The translations under genes and the position numbers were made by a program. The notes beneath the pieces were generated by a model that made no database searches, was not told where the DNA came from, and saw nothing but the letters and a program-made list of their open reading frames with translations. Positions 62,280-64,000 of a stretch of 64,000 nt of DNA are shown here, in pieces; position 1 is the stretch's first letter, and each line of letters begins with the position of its first letter. Location of the stretch: the NCBI GenBank assembly GCA_006226375.1, contig SBHC01000075.1:1-64000 (forward strand), read 5' to 3'. The stretch comes from Deltaproteobacteria bacterium (GTDB lineage Bacteria; Myxococcota_C; UBA6777).

Positions 62280-62402
62280 ACAGAGGAATGAGTCATATCA
62301 TCCTGGGATTCCTTTGATTTCGGTACAACTTGAGCAGGCTCTCTGAGAAGAGAAGGCCTCTTGTCAACCCTACCTGTTCCCAGCCAAGGAAAGGACGTAC
62401 CG

Positions 62403-62819
62403 ATGAAAGTCAGCGATTACATGACACCCGAGGTCATCACAGCCAACCTGAAGGATGGCTTGCACCAAACCTTCACCCGAATGCGAGAGCGCAACATCCG
62501 TCACATGCCCGTCCTCGACACCGAGGAAAAGATCGTGGGTATCATCAGCGATCGAGACTTGCGTCGCCCCCGCTGGCTGGATGGAGACCCCAACCAGGCC
62601 CAAAACTATCAGATGAGCAACGACCTTAAGGTTGAAGCCGCGATGAGTTCCACCCCCGATGTTGTTCAACAAGGCGACACCATCAAAGACGCTGTGTCCC
62701 TCTTTGTGACACACAAATACGGTGCCTTGCCTGTTGTGGACAACCATGAGAGCCGCAAAGTGGTGGGGATGCTATCCCTCCGAGACCTGATGAAAGCCTT
62801 CAACGACAGCCTTCAGTAA
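62403..62819 (+). CDS. CBS-domain pair protein
   Basis: Cytoplasmic protein of 138 residues built from two CBS domains: first about 1-55 (KVSDYMTPEVITANLKDGLHQTFTRMRERNIRHMPVLD) and second about 80-138 (AMSSTPDVVQQGDTIKDAVSLFVTHKYGALPVVDN). CBS pairs bind adenosine nucleotides and tune partner activity. Single-module proteins like this one are often induced by low oxygen, in keeping with the FNR-type box upstream. The ATG at 62403 has AAAGGA 8 bases upstream; the frame is open to 62361. The partner is unknown. Confidence 0.85.
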   Translation: MKVSDYMTPEVITANLKDGLHQTFTRMRERNIRHMPVLDTEEKIVGIISDRDLRRPRWLDGDPNQAQNYQMSNDLKVEAAMSSTPDVVQQGDTIKDAVSLFVTHKYGALPVVDNHESRKVVGMLSLRDLMKAFNDSLQ

Positions 62820-62839
62820 TCCCCCTCTTCCCTTGCTCC

Positions 62840-63178
62840 TTACTTGATCACCAGCTTGCTCTGTCCGGGCGGCCACATTAGAAGCACATCGTCACCCTCC
62901 CACTTGACCTGATAGACCCGGGCGCTGCCGTAGTTTTGCGCACCAATCGAGCTACCAGTCCGCAGGCAAAACTTCCCTTTGTGCCAGGGACAAACGACAG
63001 CGACCCCATCCAACGAACCTTCGGCCAAAGAAGCCAACATGTGGGGACATTCGTTTTGGATGGCGTAGACCTCGTCACCCACCTTAAAAACAGCCAGGGT
63101 GGTCGTGTCTTGGGTTACAACTTTCCCGTTGGATTCTTCCAACTCCGCTCGCGTCGCGACAGGTATCCACTCTGCCAT
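62840..63178 (-). CDS. Rieske [2Fe-2S] protein, NirD/ferredoxin-like
   Basis: Small ferredoxin-type Rieske protein of 112 residues. Cluster ligands are Cys44-His46 (NECPH) and Cys63-His66 (VVCPWHK). It shares the layout of NirD and of the ferredoxin subunits of oxygenases, and lacks a transmembrane segment, so it should be soluble. ATG at 63178 has GGAGA 6 bases upstream; in-frame starts beyond give unrelated sequence. No reductase or oxygenase gene is adjacent, so its electron partner is unknown. It is convergent with the CBS gene. Confidence 0.85.
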   Translation of the reverse strand: MAEWIPVATRAELEESNGKVVTQDTTTLAVFKVGDEVYAIQNECPHMLASLAEGSLDGVAVVCPWHKGKFCLRTGSSIGAQNYGSARVYQVKWEGDDVLLMWPPGQSKLVIK

Positions 63179-63243
63179 ACTCTCTCCTACTCCGGTTGAA
63201 CTGTGAGGGTGTTTTCCCAGAAACTCAAAAGGTACACCGAACC

Positions 63244-64000
63244 TTAGCGGCAAGCGGACCGAACCCCAAGCTTGCAAGCCTTGCGGTACCATTTCCGGGC
63301 GTTCCGTCGGTTTTTACGAACGCCTCGTCCCAGGTTGTAGATGTCGCCCAGATCGTTGCAACCCCAACCGTATCCCATCGCGCAAGACTTTAGATAGAAC
63401 AATCGGGCTTGCTTGTAACTTCGCTTCACGCCCCTGGCTCGCTCGTACATGGATCCTAGATTGTCACAACCTTCGGCGTCATTGCGCTTGCATGCTTTCT
63501 TGTACAACGCAAACGCTGTGGAAAAGCTTCGCCGAACACCTGTCCCTGTATAAAACAGCTGCCCCAGCGCGTTGCATCCCATACCGTGACTCTGTTGGCA
63601 TGCCTTGTTGTACAGCTCGCGGGCCCGTTCACGATCGCGTCGTCCGCCCCAGCCTTTCTCCATCAAGACACCCATCATTGCGCAGCTTTCGGCGTCATCC
63701 TTTTGGCAGGTTTTGTCCAAGAGCGCCCTGGCCTTTCGCAGGAACCTGCGGGCTTTTCGTCTTGTCCGTCGTGCGGACCGATACCGCATCGCCAGATGGT
63801 AACAGGCAGGGCCATACGCTCGCTGGCAAGCCTTTCGCAGTTGAGCCAAGCCCAATCGTTTGTTGCCTTTGACGGCCTGGCCAGTGAGGTAAAGCAAGCC
63901 CAATCCGGTGCAGCCTTTGGGGATACTTTGCTCACAAGCTCGCTTGTAGAGTTCTTTGGCCTTGGAGAGGTCTCGGCTAACGCCCCATCCTTTTTCGTAC
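63244..64000 (-). CDS. Sel1-repeat protein, partial (5' end outside window)
   Basis: The minus-strand frame stays open from the stop at 63244 to the right edge, so the N-terminus lies beyond 64000. At least six Sel1-like repeats (36-residue, TPR-related helix pairs) are visible, each with a GC(x)xLG and Y/F-x-KAC pattern, for example GCNALGQLFYTGTGVRRSFSTAFALYKKAC. The visible product is very rich in Arg and Lys and every repeat carries one or two Cys, which suggests paired disulfides in an extracytoplasmic location. Sel1 proteins usually act as binding scaffolds. Next to it, on the same strand and 65 bases further along, lies the Rieske gene. Confidence 0.85.
   Translation of the reverse strand, partial: YEKGWGVSRDLSKAKELYKRACEQSIPKGCTGLGLLYLTGQAVKGNKRLGLAQLRKACQRAYGPACYHLAMRYRSARRTRRKARRFLRKARALLDKTCQKDDAESCAMMGVLMEKGWGGRRDRERARELYNKACQQSHGMGCNALGQLFYTGTGVRRSFSTAFALYKKACKRNDAEGCDNLGSMYERARGVKRSYKQARLFYLKSCAMGYGWGCNDLGDIYNLGRGVRKNRRNARKWYRKACKLGVRSACR

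Noticed and set aside
62250-62280. GGGGTTCAACCCTC resembling a tRNA T-arm
   Set aside because: No acceptor, D or anticodon arms are found in flanking sequence, and an FNR-type box overlaps the area.
1-64000. CRISPR arrays, rRNA, tRNA, insertion sequences or prophage genes
   Set aside because: No regularly spaced repeats, RNA gene landmarks, transposase or phage protein motifs were found in any frame reviewed by eye.

Overview
This window reads like a chromosome segment of a Myxococcota-type (former Deltaproteobacteria) bacterium of moderate GC. That is an inference from protein style. Two secreted proteins end in MYXO-CTERM tails (GCGC motif, hydrophobic helix, Arg cluster). There are many short Cys-rich lipoproteins, a trypsin-like protease with hundreds of residues of Cys-rich repeats, a CARDB/MopE-type surface protein, kinase-like proteins with Ala/Pro/Asp-rich outer regions, and a DUF3450-type TonB system. 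No rRNA, tRNA, insertion sequence, phage module or CRISPR array was seen.

Layout. 1-3.7 kb: an outer-membrane-like protein, the C-terminal remnant of an Hsp70-family gene, a ferritin-like lipoprotein and a small secreted protein. 3.9-8.8 kb: a tripartite export operon on the minus strand (ABC exporter, HlyD adaptor, TolC channel) whose ATPase has several altered catalytic motifs. 9-16 kb: dapD, a MYXO-CTERM trypsin-like protease, an SCP2-like protein, a NuiA-type nuclease-inhibitor fusion and an EamA transporter with a structured upstream region. 16-21.9 kb: diheme cytochrome lipoprotein, CARDB protein, metallophosphoesterase and a membrane-anchored unknown.

22.0-32.6 kb is the most coherent unit: eleven plus-strand genes, tightly packed and often with ATGA overlaps. 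They encode a His-rich protein, a TonB-dependent receptor, three lipoproteins (two probably related), DUF3450, a TtpC-like ExbB, ExbB, ExbD, TonB and a TPR protein. Together they look like a self-contained uptake system of the TonB2 type, with a putative metal or metal complex as substrate. A promoter preceded by three tandem heptamers lies just upstream.

32.7-48.5 kb: a YheT hydrolase, a signal-less cysteine-protease-like protein, an S10 carboxypeptidase, a HTH_42 protein, glyoxalase I, a frameshifted PARG-like gene, a degenerate STAND/TPR protein, a nitroreductase, FadL, a lipoprotein and a MocR regulator divergent from a branched-chain aminotransferase. 48.6-64 kb: outer membrane protein, cyclophilin, CapA-like lipoprotein, small lipoprotein, unknowns, a kinase-like transmembrane protein, YgiQ, a peptidoglycan-binding/L,D-transpeptidase-like protein, a CBS-pair protein, a Rieske protein and a Sel1-repeat protein running off the right edge.

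Regulatory signals worth attention are three perfect TGTGA-N6-TCACA (CRP-type) boxes in intergenic DNA plus one near match, a perfect FNR-type box upstream of the CBS gene, repeated GATTGTC boxes at the MocR/ilvE junction, and a pair of near-identical TTTGTCCGCA palindromes 46 bp apart between convergent genes. All motif searching was done by eye.
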